From NCBI GenBank assembly GCA_019637175.1, contig JAHBWD010000019.1, forward strand, positions 62,001-126,000: 64,000 bases of DNA, given 5' to 3'. A program made the translations under genes and the position numbers. Below the pieces are notes generated by a model, which was not told the origin of the DNA, made no database searches, and saw nothing but the letters and a program-made list of their open reading frames with translations. Source of the stretch: Labilithrix sp. (GTDB lineage: Bacteria; Myxococcota_A; Polyangia; Polyangiales; Polyangiaceae). Below, one piece after another: positions 14,641 through 26,517 of the stretch. Position 1 is the stretch's first letter; the number at the start of each line of letters is the position of its first letter.

Positions 14641-17088
14641 GTGAGCCATCGCCCCTGCCCTCACTGCGGAGCTCCGCTGCCGGATCCGTCGCGATTCTGC
14701 GGCCAATGCGGCGGCACGATCGGTCCCGCGGCGGCCGACGTGCACGAAGAGGTGACCGTCGCGCGCGACGCGCCGGACATCGAGGCGCTGCTCGCCGCAC
14801 ACGACAAGGAGCAAGCCGCGAAGGCGCAAGCGACGCAGCTCGGTATCCCCGCGCGCGCGCCGGGCCCGCCGCCGCCTGGAACGCTCGGCAAGACGCTGCT
14901 CGACGCGTCGCCGTTCGGATCCGACGCCGCGCCGGCGCCGCGATCGATCCCCACACCCCTCGTGCCGCCGCCCGAGCCGGGCAGCGCGCTGCTCGAGGCG
15001 GCGACGCCGTCGCTCCCCGCCACCGGCCGCGCGCCGGTGCTCGCCGCCACGCTCGCCGATCCCGAGGCTCAGGAGCGCGCCGCGCAGCTCCGCGATCAGA
15101 TCTTCGGGGCGCGCGCCGCGCAGTCGGCCGAGGCCTCGGGGCAGTCGCCGCCCGCGCCGCCGGCTGGCCCGGGTGGGCCTTTGATGAAGACGATGCTCCT
15201 CGGCGGTGACGCGCCGCAGACGGCCGCCGCGGCGATGGCCGCTCACCTCGCCGCGCAGCAAGCGCAGCACGCACAGCAGGCGCCGGCGCCGCGGCCCGAC
15301 GCGAGTCCGCTCTCGCGCAGCGTGCTCGCGCCGCAGTCGTGGCGACCGCCGGCTCCCGCGAGCGGGCAGCCGCCGTCGGGATCGCCGCCGCCCGGAAGCG
15401 TGCAACCTGCACCCGTCGTCGGCGTCGGCGCTGCCGCGCCGGAGCCCGAGGCCCCGCGCGCGGCGCCGGCCGCGCCCGCGACCGCGCAGCCCCCGCTGCG
15501 AACGATGCTCGGCATGCCCGCGACCGATCTTCCGGCGCCGGGCGCCGCGCCGCCGCCTCCGCAGGCCGCGCCGTTGCCGCCCGCGCAGAAGACGATGCTG
15601 GGCGTCGCCATCCCCGGCATCGCGCCGACCCACGCCCCCCAAGGCGAGCCCGATCTGCGGAGCAAGCAGAGCACGATGCTCGGCGTCGCCATCCCCGGCG
15701 TCGCGCCGACCCACGCCGGCCATCAAGGTCAGCAAGGAACGGTGCAGATGCAGGCGCGACCGCCGGTGCACATTCCTTCGCAGGTCCAGAACACCGCGCT
15801 CGGCATCGCGGCGCCGCCGCTCGCGCCCATCGTGCCCGCGCCTCCACCGCTCGTCGACGAGCCGCTGCCGGAGTCTCCGGCCGTCGCGCCGAAGCGCGGC
15901 GTCCCCGCGCTGGCCGTCGTCGGGATCCTCATCGCGCTCGTGCTCGTCGCCGGCGGCGTGGGCGCGTTCTTCGCGCTGAGGCCGCACGCTCCCCTCACCG
16001 CCCAGCCACAGCTCGACGAGAACGGTCGTGAGTCGCTCAAGATCGGCTGCGCGACCTGCCCGGACGGCACGGTCGTCGCGCTCGGCGCGTCGTCGGCGAC
16101 GATCACCGGCGGCGCCGCCGTCCTGCCGCTGCCCGCGCCGCTGTCGATCGGCGACAACGATCTCCCTGTGAAGATCGATCGTCCGGAGAGCGGTCGCGAC
16201 GAAGAGGTGAAGGTGCACGTCCCGGTCGCCTACCGCGTGCGCACCGATCTCACGACGCTCTCCGCGAAGCCTCCGGCGATCACCGTGCGGGTCGAGGCGA
16301 CGCCGGGCAGCGAGGCGACGGTCGAGAACGAGCCCGTGAAGCTCGACGCGAACGGCAAGGGCTCCTACGCGATCGATTTGTCCAAAGAAACCCAGGGGAT
16401 GGGCGACACCAAGCCGATCGAGCGCAAGCTCTCGTTCGCGATCACGCCGAACGGCGGCAAGCCGGAGACGGGGCAGCTCACCGCGCGCACGTCCGCGGTC
16501 GCGCTCCTGCTCGACGCGCCCGGCCTCGATCACGTCACCGAGAAGACCACCGCCGCGGTCGCGGGGCAGACGCGACCGAACGCGACTGTGACGATCGACG
16601 GACAGTCGGCGCCGGTCGACGCCCAAGGCCGCTTCGGCGTTCGCGTCGAGCTCGCGGCTCTCGGCGAGCGCACGCTCGAGATCGTGGCGTCGGCGCCGCC
16701 GCTCGCGCCGCGCATCGTCAAGGCGCGCATCGTGCGCGTCGCGTCGCTCGCCGACGCGGCGAAGGAGCTCGACGCGAAGTCGCCGATCGGCTTCGACGCC
16801 TTCGGCGCCGATCCCGCTTCGAAGGCAGGGCAGAGCGCGATGATCGAGGGCGAGGTCGTCGAGGCCCGCGCGAGCGGAGGCCACACGCTGCTCCTCGTCG
16901 ATGACCGAAAGACGTGCGCCAAGGGTGCGTCGTGCGTCGTTCGCGCGATGCACGGCGAAGAGCTCGCGCTCAAGCGCGGCGATCTCGTGCGCGTGTACGG
17001 CCGCGTCGTCGGGCCGGTCACCGCCGGCGGAAAGACCGTCCCCGACGTCGAGGCTTCGCTCGTGCTCACGATCAAGGCGGCGAAGTGA
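14641..17088 (+). CDS. Zinc-ribbon membrane protein with TMLG repeats
   Basis: An 815-residue protein built of an N-terminal double-Cys zinc ribbon (CPHCG and CGQCGG, Cys6, 9, 20, 23), a long Pro/Ala-rich region (about 40-415) holding repeated TMLG-centred motifs (MKTMLLG, LRTMLGMPATDLPAP, KTMLGVAIPGIAPTH and STMLGVAIPGVAPTH), one transmembrane helix near residue 420 (VVGILIALVLVAGGVGAFF), and a C-terminal part with beta-rich, Ig-like segments and a final OB-like domain. I have seen this architecture in myxobacterial proteins of unknown role; the TMLG motifs may be docking or phosphorylation sites for Ser/Thr kinases, which is inference. GTG start directly before the first Cys motif; a TATCGT hexamer lies 12 nt upstream. 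The next gene overlaps its stop (GTGA). Confidence 0.75.
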   Translation: MSHRPCPHCGAPLPDPSRFCGQCGGTIGPAAADVHEEVTVARDAPDIEALLAAHDKEQAAKAQATQLGIPARAPGPPPPGTLGKTLLDASPFGSDAAPAPRSIPTPLVPPPEPGSALLEAATPSLPATGRAPVLAATLADPEAQERAAQLRDQIFGARAAQSAEASGQSPPAPPAGPGGPLMKTMLLGGDAPQTAAAAMAAHLAAQQAQHAQQAPAPRPDASPLSRSVLAPQSWRPPAPASGQPPSGSPPPGSVQPAPVVGVGAAAPEPEAPRAAPAAPATAQPPLRTMLGMPATDLPAPGAAPPPPQAAPLPPAQKTMLGVAIPGIAPTHAPQGEPDLRSKQSTMLGVAIPGVAPTHAGHQGQQGTVQMQARPPVHIPSQVQNTALGIAAPPLAPIVPAPPPLVDEPLPESPAVAPKRGVPALAVVGILIALVLVAGGVGAFFALRPHAPLTAQPQLDENGRESLKIGCATCPDGTVVALGASSATITGGAAVLPLPAPLSIGDNDLPVKIDRPESGRDEEVKVHVPVAYRVRTDLTTLSAKPPAITVRVEATPGSEATVENEPVKLDANGKGSYAIDLSKETQGMGDTKPIERKLSFAITPNGGKPETGQLTARTSAVALLLDAPGLDHVTEKTTAAVAGQTRPNATVTIDGQSAPVDAQGRFGVRVELAALGERTLEIVASAPPLAPRIVKARIVRVASLADAAKELDAKSPIGFDAFGADPASKAGQSAMIEGEVVEARASGGHTLLLVDDRKTCAKGASCVVRAMHGEELALKRGDLVRVYGRVVGPVTAGGKTVPDVEASLVLTIKAAK
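15592..15717 (+). repeat. 45-bp direct repeat pair coding TMLGVAIPG motifs
   Basis: Two 45-bp copies (15592-15636 and 15673-15717), 81 bp apart and differing at two positions, code TMLGVAIPGIAPTHA and TMLGVAIPGVAPTHA. More diverged copies occur upstream in the same gene. This looks like internal duplication within a disordered region. Confidence 0.75.
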
Positions 17089-18455
17089 GGCGCCTCGCGA
17101 TCGCCGCCCTGGCCCTCGCCGGCGTGGCGAGCACCTGCGCGATCGCCTCACTCCGCGACGCCGGCGCCCAGCGCCTCGATCCGCGGCGGCCGAGCGTCTT
17201 CATCGTGGGTGCGCCCGGCGGGGCGTCGCCGACGCTGCGCGGCGACGCGCGACGAACGGGCGCCGCGCGAGACCTCTTGCCCTCGGGGGTCATCCGGATC
17301 TCGTGGCGCAAGACGATCGGGATCAGCGTCGAGCAGCCCGCGCTCGCCGGTCCCGACGGCACGCTCGCGGTCGTGGGCACCGCGCGCGGGGAGGTCGTCT
17401 TCATCGACGAGAACGGCGACGAGCGAGGACACGTCAACGCAGGCACGGCCGGCGCCGCGCTCGCGACGATGACCTCCGACGGCACGGTCGTGTTCATGAC
17501 GAAGGCGGGCGACGCCGTCGGCGTGCGCCGCACGCTCACGCGCCCGCGCTTCGTGACCCGCGTCGGCGGCGAGGCGAACGTGAGGGTCGCGCCGCTCTCG
17601 CTCGACGACGGCGGCGTCGTCGTCGCGACGATGACCGATCTCGTCGTCCTCGACAGCGAGGGCAACGTCCGCGCGCGCGCTTCGCTCCCCGAGTCGCCCG
17701 CGCAGCCGCTCCTCGTGAGCGGCGACAAGGTCGTCGCGATCAGCACCACGGGCGCGGTCTTCGGCTGGACGCCGGGGCGCGAGCCCGTGCGCGTGGGCTC
17801 GTTCGGCGCGCCCACCGACGGCGGCGCCGCGCTCGCCGACGCCACGACGCTGCTCGCGGTCATCGAAGGAAACCACCTCGTCGAGCTCGATCTGGCGCGC
17901 GGCGCGCGGAGCACGCGCGCGATCGCGGCGCAGGGGCTCTACCTCGGGCCGCCGGCCGTGCGCAGCGGAGGCGCGGCGACGCTGATCGCGATGACGCAGA
18001 GCCGCGAGCTCGTCGTGACGATCGCCCCCTCGGGACAAGAGACGATGGCGCCCGTCGGATCGTTCACCAAGCCGCCGCTGCCCGACGGCGGCGTACCGCC
18101 GCTCGTCGCCCCGCTCCACACGCAGACGGCGCCGATCGTCGATCCGCGCGGCGCCGTCGCCTTCGTGACGCCGACCGACGGCCGCGTCGGGATCATCTCG
18201 GCCGACGGCGCCCTCGACGCGGTCGGGGAGCTCATCTGTACGCGAAGCGGAGCCTCGAACGGCGTTGCAGGGCTCACCCCCTTCGGCAAGGGCGCGTTCG
18301 CCGTGACGTGCAACAACGGCGTGGTCGCGCGGATCAGCGGCCCCGAGGCCGACTCGCTCCGCCGTCCGTCGGCGAAGCCGGCGCGGCCGTCGAGCCCGAC
18401 GCCGCCTCCCGCGCCTCCGCCTCCGCCCGACGACGACGACGACGAAGAGCCGTAG
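17085..18455 (+). CDS. Secreted beta-propeller (PQQ-like repeat) protein
   Basis: A 456-residue exported protein. The GTG start overlaps the previous stop and gives a signal sequence LAIAALALAGVASTCAIA. The body consists of repeating strand blocks such as GTLAVVGTARGEVVFIDENGDE, GTVVFMTKAGDAVGV, GVVVATMTDLVVLDSEGNV and AVFGWTPGREPVRVG, the pattern of PQQ-like or outer-membrane BamB-like propellers. The C-terminus is a Pro stretch followed by a run of Asp. An additional VRGD-type tail is not seen. Being translationally coupled to the zinc-ribbon membrane protein, it may work with it at the envelope. No enzyme motif was found. Confidence 0.7.
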   Translation: MRRLAIAALALAGVASTCAIASLRDAGAQRLDPRRPSVFIVGAPGGASPTLRGDARRTGAARDLLPSGVIRISWRKTIGISVEQPALAGPDGTLAVVGTARGEVVFIDENGDERGHVNAGTAGAALATMTSDGTVVFMTKAGDAVGVRRTLTRPRFVTRVGGEANVRVAPLSLDDGGVVVATMTDLVVLDSEGNVRARASLPESPAQPLLVSGDKVVAISTTGAVFGWTPGREPVRVGSFGAPTDGGAALADATTLLAVIEGNHLVELDLARGARSTRAIAAQGLYLGPPAVRSGGAATLIAMTQSRELVVTIAPSGQETMAPVGSFTKPPLPDGGVPPLVAPLHTQTAPIVDPRGAVAFVTPTDGRVGIISADGALDAVGELICTRSGASNGVAGLTPFGKGAFAVTCNNGVVARISGPEADSLRRPSAKPARPSSPTPPPAPPPPPDDDDDEEP

Positions 18456-18465
18456 CCCGAGCCGA

Positions 18466-18495
18466 CTGGCAGGCGGCGCGAATTGTGCCTATAGT
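18466..18495 (+). promoter_or_regulatory. Promoter of erpA, apparently leaderless
   Basis: CTGGCA (18466-18471), an 18-bp spacer, then TATAGT (18490-18495). The ATG at 18502 is only 6 bp beyond the -10 box, where transcription would normally begin, so the mRNA is probably leaderless. No ribosome-binding site is present. Confidence 0.55.
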
Positions 18496-18501
18496 CCGGG
18501 C

Positions 18502-18825
18502 ATGATCACGATCACGGACCGCGCGGCGTCGAAGGTGAAGGAGATCGCCGAGGCAGAGGCGCTCAACGAGCAAGGCCTGCGGTTGCGCGTCGTGGGCGGC
18601 GGCTGCGCCGGCTTCACCTACGATCTGTACTTCGAGGATCAGATCACCGACATGGACGAGACGTTCGAGTCGAACGGCGTGAAGCTCTTCGTCGATCCGC
18701 TGAGCTTCCAGTACCTCGAGAACACCGAGATCGACTACGTCGAGGGCGTCCACGGCTCGGGCTTCAAGTTCAACAATCCGCAGGTCACCGGCAGCTGCGG
18801 CTGCGGCTCGTCGGTCAAGTTCTGA
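18502..18825 (+). CDS. erpA: A-type iron-sulfur carrier protein
   Basis: A 107-residue HesB/IscA/ErpA-family protein that receives Fe-S clusters from a scaffold and hands them to apo-enzymes. The three cluster cysteines are in place: GGGCAGFTY (Cys35) and the C-terminal SCGCGSS (Cys99, Cys101). IDYVEGVHGSGFKFNNPQ is the classic family block. Likely clients in this window include the Fe-S protein KorB. Start chosen at the only suitable ATG, immediately after a promoter-like TATAGT. ErpA versus IscA cannot be decided firmly, as no isc operon is present. Confidence 0.88.
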   Translation: MITITDRAASKVKEIAEAEALNEQGLRLRVVGGGCAGFTYDLYFEDQITDMDETFESNGVKLFVDPLSFQYLENTEIDYVEGVHGSGFKFNNPQVTGSCGCGSSVKF

Positions 18826-18867
18826 CCGGCGGAAGGCGTGCAGAAGGCCGACGCGGCCGCGCGCCAC

Positions 18868-19650
18868 TCACTCCCGGCGTTGTCGCGCGTGCTGTGTTCG
18901 GACGCTGGTCGGTGCTCGTGCCGGTAGGCCAAGCGCCGCGCGAACCATCGATGACCACGGCGCACTTGGCCGCGTCATTTCATCGAGCAGCGCCGACGCC
19001 TCGTCGCGGTGTTCGCGCTGGCCGCTTCCGTCGCGCAATTTCACCAACACCTTGACGCGTCGGAGGTGGTCCCTTCGCACTTCAGCCAGGTCCTCACGAT
19101 CGAGTCCAAGGGCTCGCCACGTTGCTTCGCCTCGCCGGCTGCCGCGAACGGCGTACGGGTATTCCTCACGGAAGGCGATGTGAGCCTCTGGGTCTTCGCT
19201 GGAGGGGTCGAGAAAGAGTGGCTTCTCGAGGCGGAGCTCATGACTCGGCGTGCGCGCTCGCTTCTTCGGATTCAGCAGGGGGAATAGATTTCTTTTGTGG
19301 CGACTGTTGCAAATCTCGCAAGCGAAGAGAAGGTTCGACCATTCGTAAGCGAGCCAGAAGTACCCCGGCCGCGCGAGCGAATCTGTCTCGTCCTGACGAA
19401 CACCTCCTTTCGGCCGAAAGTGTTCAACGTGTCCGCTGGCGACATGTGTGACCTTCGACTCGCAGAAGCAACACTTCCCGTGTTGAGCTCGCACAAGCAC
19501 ACGCTTGACGCTTGGATGCCCGTAGATCGTGGCGTTGAACACGAACGCGCGGTTCCCGTTCGCAAACGCCCTGCGATCGAGCGCGGATGTCGCGACACCG
19601 TCGGTCGCAAGACGTGAAGGAACCCTCGTCGGGCGTCGAACACGAATCAT
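18868..19650 (-). CDS. ptuB: HNH endonuclease, PtuB-like (Septu-type defence)
   Basis: A 260-residue HNH nuclease related to the TIGR02646/PtuB family. The zinc-supported betabeta-alpha-metal site is visible: KCCFCESK (Cys60/61, Cys63), GHVEHFRPKG (His74, His77), W..NLLFACEICNSRHK (Asn106, Cys111, Cys114, Asn115). It overlaps the stop of the upstream ABC ATPase gene by 4 bp, the arrangement of Septu anti-phage systems, in which the ATPase PtuA restrains or directs the nuclease PtuB. Base composition drops sharply here (19261-19320 is 28 GC of 60) against very GC-rich neighbours, a sign of horizontal transfer. No retron reverse transcriptase is adjacent, so it seems to be a stand-alone pair. 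Confidence 0.8.
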   Translation of the reverse strand: MIRVRRPTRVPSRLATDGVATSALDRRAFANGNRAFVFNATIYGHPSVKRVLVRAQHGKCCFCESKVTHVASGHVEHFRPKGGVRQDETDSLARPGYFWLAYEWSNLLFACEICNSRHKRNLFPLLNPKKRARTPSHELRLEKPLFLDPSSEDPEAHIAFREEYPYAVRGSRRGEATWRALGLDREDLAEVRRDHLRRVKVLVKLRDGSGQREHRDEASALLDEMTRPSAPWSSMVRAALGLPARAPTSVRTQHARQRRE

Positions 19651-20951
19651 CGCGGTTTCCTCGCCGGGCGCTTGGGGAGGCCCTTCGCCGCTCGGAGGAT
19701 AAGGGACATCGCGCGCTGCTCTTCCGGGCTCTCGCCGCCAGGCAACTCTCCGATTCGATTCTCGAGAAGACGAAGGCGCCTTTGGTCTGAAACGCTAAGA
19801 GTTGCCTTCGTGAGAATGCTCCGCCGCTCTGCAATCAGCTCATCGAGCCACGGGGGCCGCGCAGTCGGAAGACCATACAGATCGCTCGTGAGAATCTGAT
19901 CGATCCGCCAACTCCGCACGTCCGCGGGATTGTTCTCGATGACGACATGGTCGCCGTCTCGCTTCAGCAAGACCACGTTTGCATCCTCGGCGGCTTGGAC
20001 GACAAGGGGACTGTGCGCGGTAGCGACGAACTGGGCGTTCGGGAACCGTTCTGTGAGAAACGCGATGATGTCCCTTTGCCACTTCGGATGCAGATGAAGA
20101 TCGATCTCGTCGACAAGCACAACTGCCGGCTCAGCGAGAGGCTCGCGGTGCTTCTCGTGGCGATCGAACATCGACGCCGCTAGGTCGACCATCCATGCAA
20201 TAAGGGACTGGTAGCCCAGACTAAGCGCGTCGAGCGCCACCCAGCCGTACGGGGTCTTGAACTCAACTGAAGGCTCCCAGTGCCTTCGAGGCTCGCCGAC
20301 TCGGACATCATCCACCTCTGGCAGTATCCGCGTGAGCAGTTCTTTGAGGCGCTCAAGACGACGCGCGGCCGGCCCGCCTGCCTTCCCCTCCTTCGCTGCT
20401 GCGTAGTCCTCCCCGAGGAGCCACTCTTCCGCATTCACGAGCGGGGCATCGACGAACAGACTTCCGTACTTCACCTTGGAGTGACGGTGGCGCCGACTGA
20501 AGCGAGTTGCGCCAATGCGTCGCCCAGCGCCATAGCCGCAGACAAGCGGTCGTGGGACCTCCGCCCACTCGGGGCGCGGCGCATCACCGGCGATTGTGAA
20601 CTCGACCTGCCGTGAACCGGTTGCCGTGCTCAACATCGCGTGCACGAATCCGCGTTCTTCACGGCCGCGCGCGAAGTCGAGCGGTGGACGCGGACCTTCC
20701 TCGTACTCTCTCCACGATTCGTAGATGTACCTTTCGTAACGTGCGCCGCACGCCATCGCGAGCACTTGAAGCAGCGTCGTCTTTCCGACACCATTCTCAC
20801 CGAGAATGATCGTCCAGCGTGCTGGCGAGCCAGCCTCGTCCGCGAGCGAAAGCGTCTGTGCTTCGCTGAAGCAGCGAACGTCCCGCAAACTCAGAGACGT
20901 GACATATGTCCCATGCCGAGCAAGCCCATTCGCTGCCTTCGGTTTCGACAT
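19647..20951 (-). CDS. ptuA: ABC-type AAA ATPase, PtuA-like (Septu-type defence)
   Basis: A 434-residue SMC/RecF-like ATPase. Walker A is ILGENGVGKTTLLQ (about 51-59), the signature is ALSLGYQSL, Walker B with catalytic Glu is VVLVDEIDLHLHP (about 275-287), and the switch His is in ATAHSPLVVQA. Family members sense phage infection and control a partner nuclease. GGAAGA lies 8 nt before the ATG. The downstream PtuB-like HNH gene overlaps its stop (ATGA). Lower GC and mixed codon use mark it as foreign relative to metH and erpA on either side. It could also be read as an OLD-like ATPase, but no TOPRIM domain is present and the HNH partner favours Septu. Confidence 0.8.
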   Translation of the reverse strand: MSKPKAANGLARHGTYVTSLSLRDVRCFSEAQTLSLADEAGSPARWTIILGENGVGKTTLLQVLAMACGARYERYIYESWREYEEGPRPPLDFARGREERGFVHAMLSTATGSRQVEFTIAGDAPRPEWAEVPRPLVCGYGAGRRIGATRFSRRHRHSKVKYGSLFVDAPLVNAEEWLLGEDYAAAKEGKAGGPAARRLERLKELLTRILPEVDDVRVGEPRRHWEPSVEFKTPYGWVALDALSLGYQSLIAWMVDLAASMFDRHEKHREPLAEPAVVLVDEIDLHLHPKWQRDIIAFLTERFPNAQFVATAHSPLVVQAAEDANVVLLKRDGDHVVIENNPADVRSWRIDQILTSDLYGLPTARPPWLDELIAERRSILTKATLSVSDQRRLRLLENRIGELPGGESPEEQRAMSLILRAAKGLPKRPARKPR

Positions 20952-21280
20952 GTCGTTCGTCTTCCCGCGTCATCCTCGCACAGAAGGCGCCACGACGCTG
21001 CTCTTCGTCGCGACGCGGCGCCGACAGCGCTAGAGCGTCGGGCTGGCCATGCGCATCGCTGCGTCGACGCGACGCGGTGCGCGTTCGACTACGCCCGCGA
21101 GTGGGCTGAGACCGTCACCGTTCGCCGCACGCATCACGCACGGTCGCGACAGACGGTCGAGCCGCCGTCGAGACGGCGCTGCCGATCGCTGTTGCGTTGC
21201 CTGACGATCAACAGCACGTACGGAGCAAGACGCGAAACGTCAACGCTCTAGGCATCGCCTCGACGTCGGCGACACAGACC
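20952..21280. other. Intergenic region upstream of the Septu-like pair
   Basis: A 329-bp stretch between the ATPase start and the metH stop. I find no convincing gene: open frames are short and lack coding character. There is no clear tRNA, terminator or repeat, and no direct repeat matching the other edge near 18826-18867 that would mark an insertion site. It presumably holds the promoter for the defence pair and the end of the metH transcript. Confidence 0.5.
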
Positions 21281-24967
<3,687 letters not shown>

Positions 24968-24997
24968 GCCGCCAAGCTCCTTACCACAGACAGCACA

Positions 24998-25020
24998 AAG
25001 CCCGCGCATTGCGCGGGCTT
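24998..25020 (-). terminator. Terminator of rnpB
   Basis: On the minus strand AAGCCCGCGC and GCGCGGGCTT pair around a 3-base loop directly after the RNase P RNA 3' end, followed by a short T-containing stretch. It separates rnpB from metH, which starts 31 bp further on. Confidence 0.7.
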
Positions 25021-25021
25021 C

Positions 25022-25410
25022 GCGGTCGACGTCGTCCGTAAGCCGAGTTCTGTTCCGTCCGGAGATCGCCCTCCGAACGGCGGCGGTCATTCCTCTAGGG
25101 CGGCCGTTACCGGACGCCTCGAGCAGCCTACCCGCGGGCTCGGGCGAGTCGCCCTTCGCGGTTTCCCGCACGCCCGCCTACGTGGCCTTGCTCCCGATGG
25201 GGTCTGCCTTGCCGCCTCCGTTACCGGACGCGCGGTGGGCTCTTACCCCGCCGTTTCACCCTTACCCGCCGCGGGAGATCCCGAGGCGAGCGGTCTTTCT
25301 CTGTTGCACTTTCCTTCGCGTTTCCGCGACCGGGCGTTACCCGGCATCGCACTCTGCGGAGCTCGGACTTTCCTCCCGTCGCGAGCACCCGAGGGTGCCG
25401 CGACCGGCGA
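25022..25410 (-). ncRNA. rnpB: RNase P RNA (class A)
   Basis: Catalytic RNA of RNase P, which matures tRNA 5' ends. Read on the minus strand the conserved elements appear in order: GAGGAAAGTCCGAGCTCC (CR-I, near 25364-25380), CAACAGAGAAAGACCGC, GGGTAAGGGTGAAACGGC, GGTAAGAGCCCACCG, GGCAGACCCCATCGGGAG followed by CAAGGCC, GGTAGGCTGCTCGAG, AGAGGAATGACCGCC and the 3' ACAGAACTCGGCTTA (near 25039-25053). A candidate P1 helix pairs CGGTCG (25401-25406 region) with CGACCG (25023-25028 region), which sets approximate ends; the exact 5' end may differ by some tens of bases. Neighbouring protein genes run metH (same strand, downstream) and an M28 peptidase (divergent). Confidence 0.93.
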
Positions 25411-25477
25411 TCGCCTGTACGGCATCGACAGCGCGCAAGGTGACACCGGCTCGGTCGATGCGCAACATGAGCCGACC

Positions 25478-26515
25478 ATGAAACGACTCGTCGAAGAGCT
25501 CTGCTCGCCGGAGTGCGCCGGACGGGCTCCGGGCACGCCGGGAGGGATCCGCGCGCGCGGGCTCGTGCGCGACGCGATGCGCGCCGCGGGCACCGATCCG
25601 GTCGAGCAGGCGATCGGCCGCTCGAAGGGCGCGAACCTCGTCGCGACGCTCCCAGGCGACGTCGACCGCTGGGTGCTCGTCGGTGCGCACTACGACCACC
25701 TCGGCAAGAGCGGCAAGACCTTCTTCCCCGGCGCCGACGACAACGCCGCGGCCGTCGCCATCTTGGTCGAGGTCGCTCGCGCGCTCGCGGGCAAGCGCGC
25801 CGCCGGCCGCGGGATCATCCTCGCGGCGTTCGACGCCGAAGAGCCTCCGTACTTCCTCACGGGCGAGATGGGCTCGAGCTTCTTCGCCAAGCACGCCGCC
25901 TCGCTCGGCACGCCGCTCGACACGATCGATCTCATGGTGTGCATGGATCTCGTGGGCCACGCGCTCGGCCCCGAGGGCCTGCCGGGCACGGTCCGCGACT
26001 CGCTCTTCGCGCTCGGCGCCGAGCGCAGCGAAGGCACGTCCGCGATCGTCGACGCGATCGCGACGGCCGAAGAGGGCGTCGTCGTCCGGCGCGTCGACGC
26101 GGAGGTCATTCCTCCTCTCTCCGACTACGACGCGTTCTGGAAGCGTCAGGTCCCGTTCCTCTTCCTCACCGGAGGTCGATGCCAGCGCTATCACACGCCC
26201 GGCGACACGCCGGAGCACCTCGCGTGGTCGAAGATGGAGGCCACCGCGCGCTGGCTCGAGCGCCTCGTGAGGCGCGCGTGCGAGCGTGACGGCGAGCGCG
26301 TCGTCTTCGATCGGGGCGCGCGCGACGACGGGTCGACGTTGCGCACCTTCCTCGACGTCGTGGCGCCCCTCACGTCGCTGTCACCCATGGCGGCGCAGGG
26401 TGAGCGCTCCGCGCGTGAGCTGCTCGACGCATGCGACGCGCGCGGCCGGCTCCCCGACGCGCTCGCCGACGCGCCCAAAGGCCTCGTCGCCGCGCTCGAG
26501 AGCGGGCTCGCGTAG
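25478..26515 (+). CDS. M28 family metallopeptidase
   Basis: A 345-residue zinc aminopeptidase-type protein (peptidase family M28). All co-catalytic residues are recognisable: LVGAHYDHLG (His), PGADDNAAAVA (bridging Asp), FDAEEPPYFLTGE (catalytic Glu and ligand Glu), CMDLVGH (Asp) and RYHTPGDTPEH (His). No signal peptide is visible, so it may be cytoplasmic, or an unusual start is used. The ATG at 25478 is the first in frame after rnpB sequence; extending further upstream would read through rnpB antisense and is rejected. Substrate, peptides or an amino-acylated small molecule, is not predictable. Confidence 0.88.
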   Translation: MKRLVEELCSPECAGRAPGTPGGIRARGLVRDAMRAAGTDPVEQAIGRSKGANLVATLPGDVDRWVLVGAHYDHLGKSGKTFFPGADDNAAAVAILVEVARALAGKRAAGRGIILAAFDAEEPPYFLTGEMGSSFFAKHAASLGTPLDTIDLMVCMDLVGHALGPEGLPGTVRDSLFALGAERSEGTSAIVDAIATAEEGVVVRRVDAEVIPPLSDYDAFWKRQVPFLFLTGGRCQRYHTPGDTPEHLAWSKMEATARWLERLVRRACERDGERVVFDRGARDDGSTLRTFLDVVAPLTSLSPMAAQGERSARELLDACDARGRLPDALADAPKGLVAALESGLA

Positions 26516-26517
26516 CC

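Noticed and set aside
6155..16394. A 16-bp identical string near 6155 and near 16379
   Set aside because: One copy is noncoding and the other is inside a gene; a single shared 16-mer is expected by chance in 64 kb.
18868..21280. A retron of the PtuAB-associated type
   Set aside because: No reverse transcriptase gene and no visible msr/msd-like inverted repeats were found beside the ATPase and nuclease genes.
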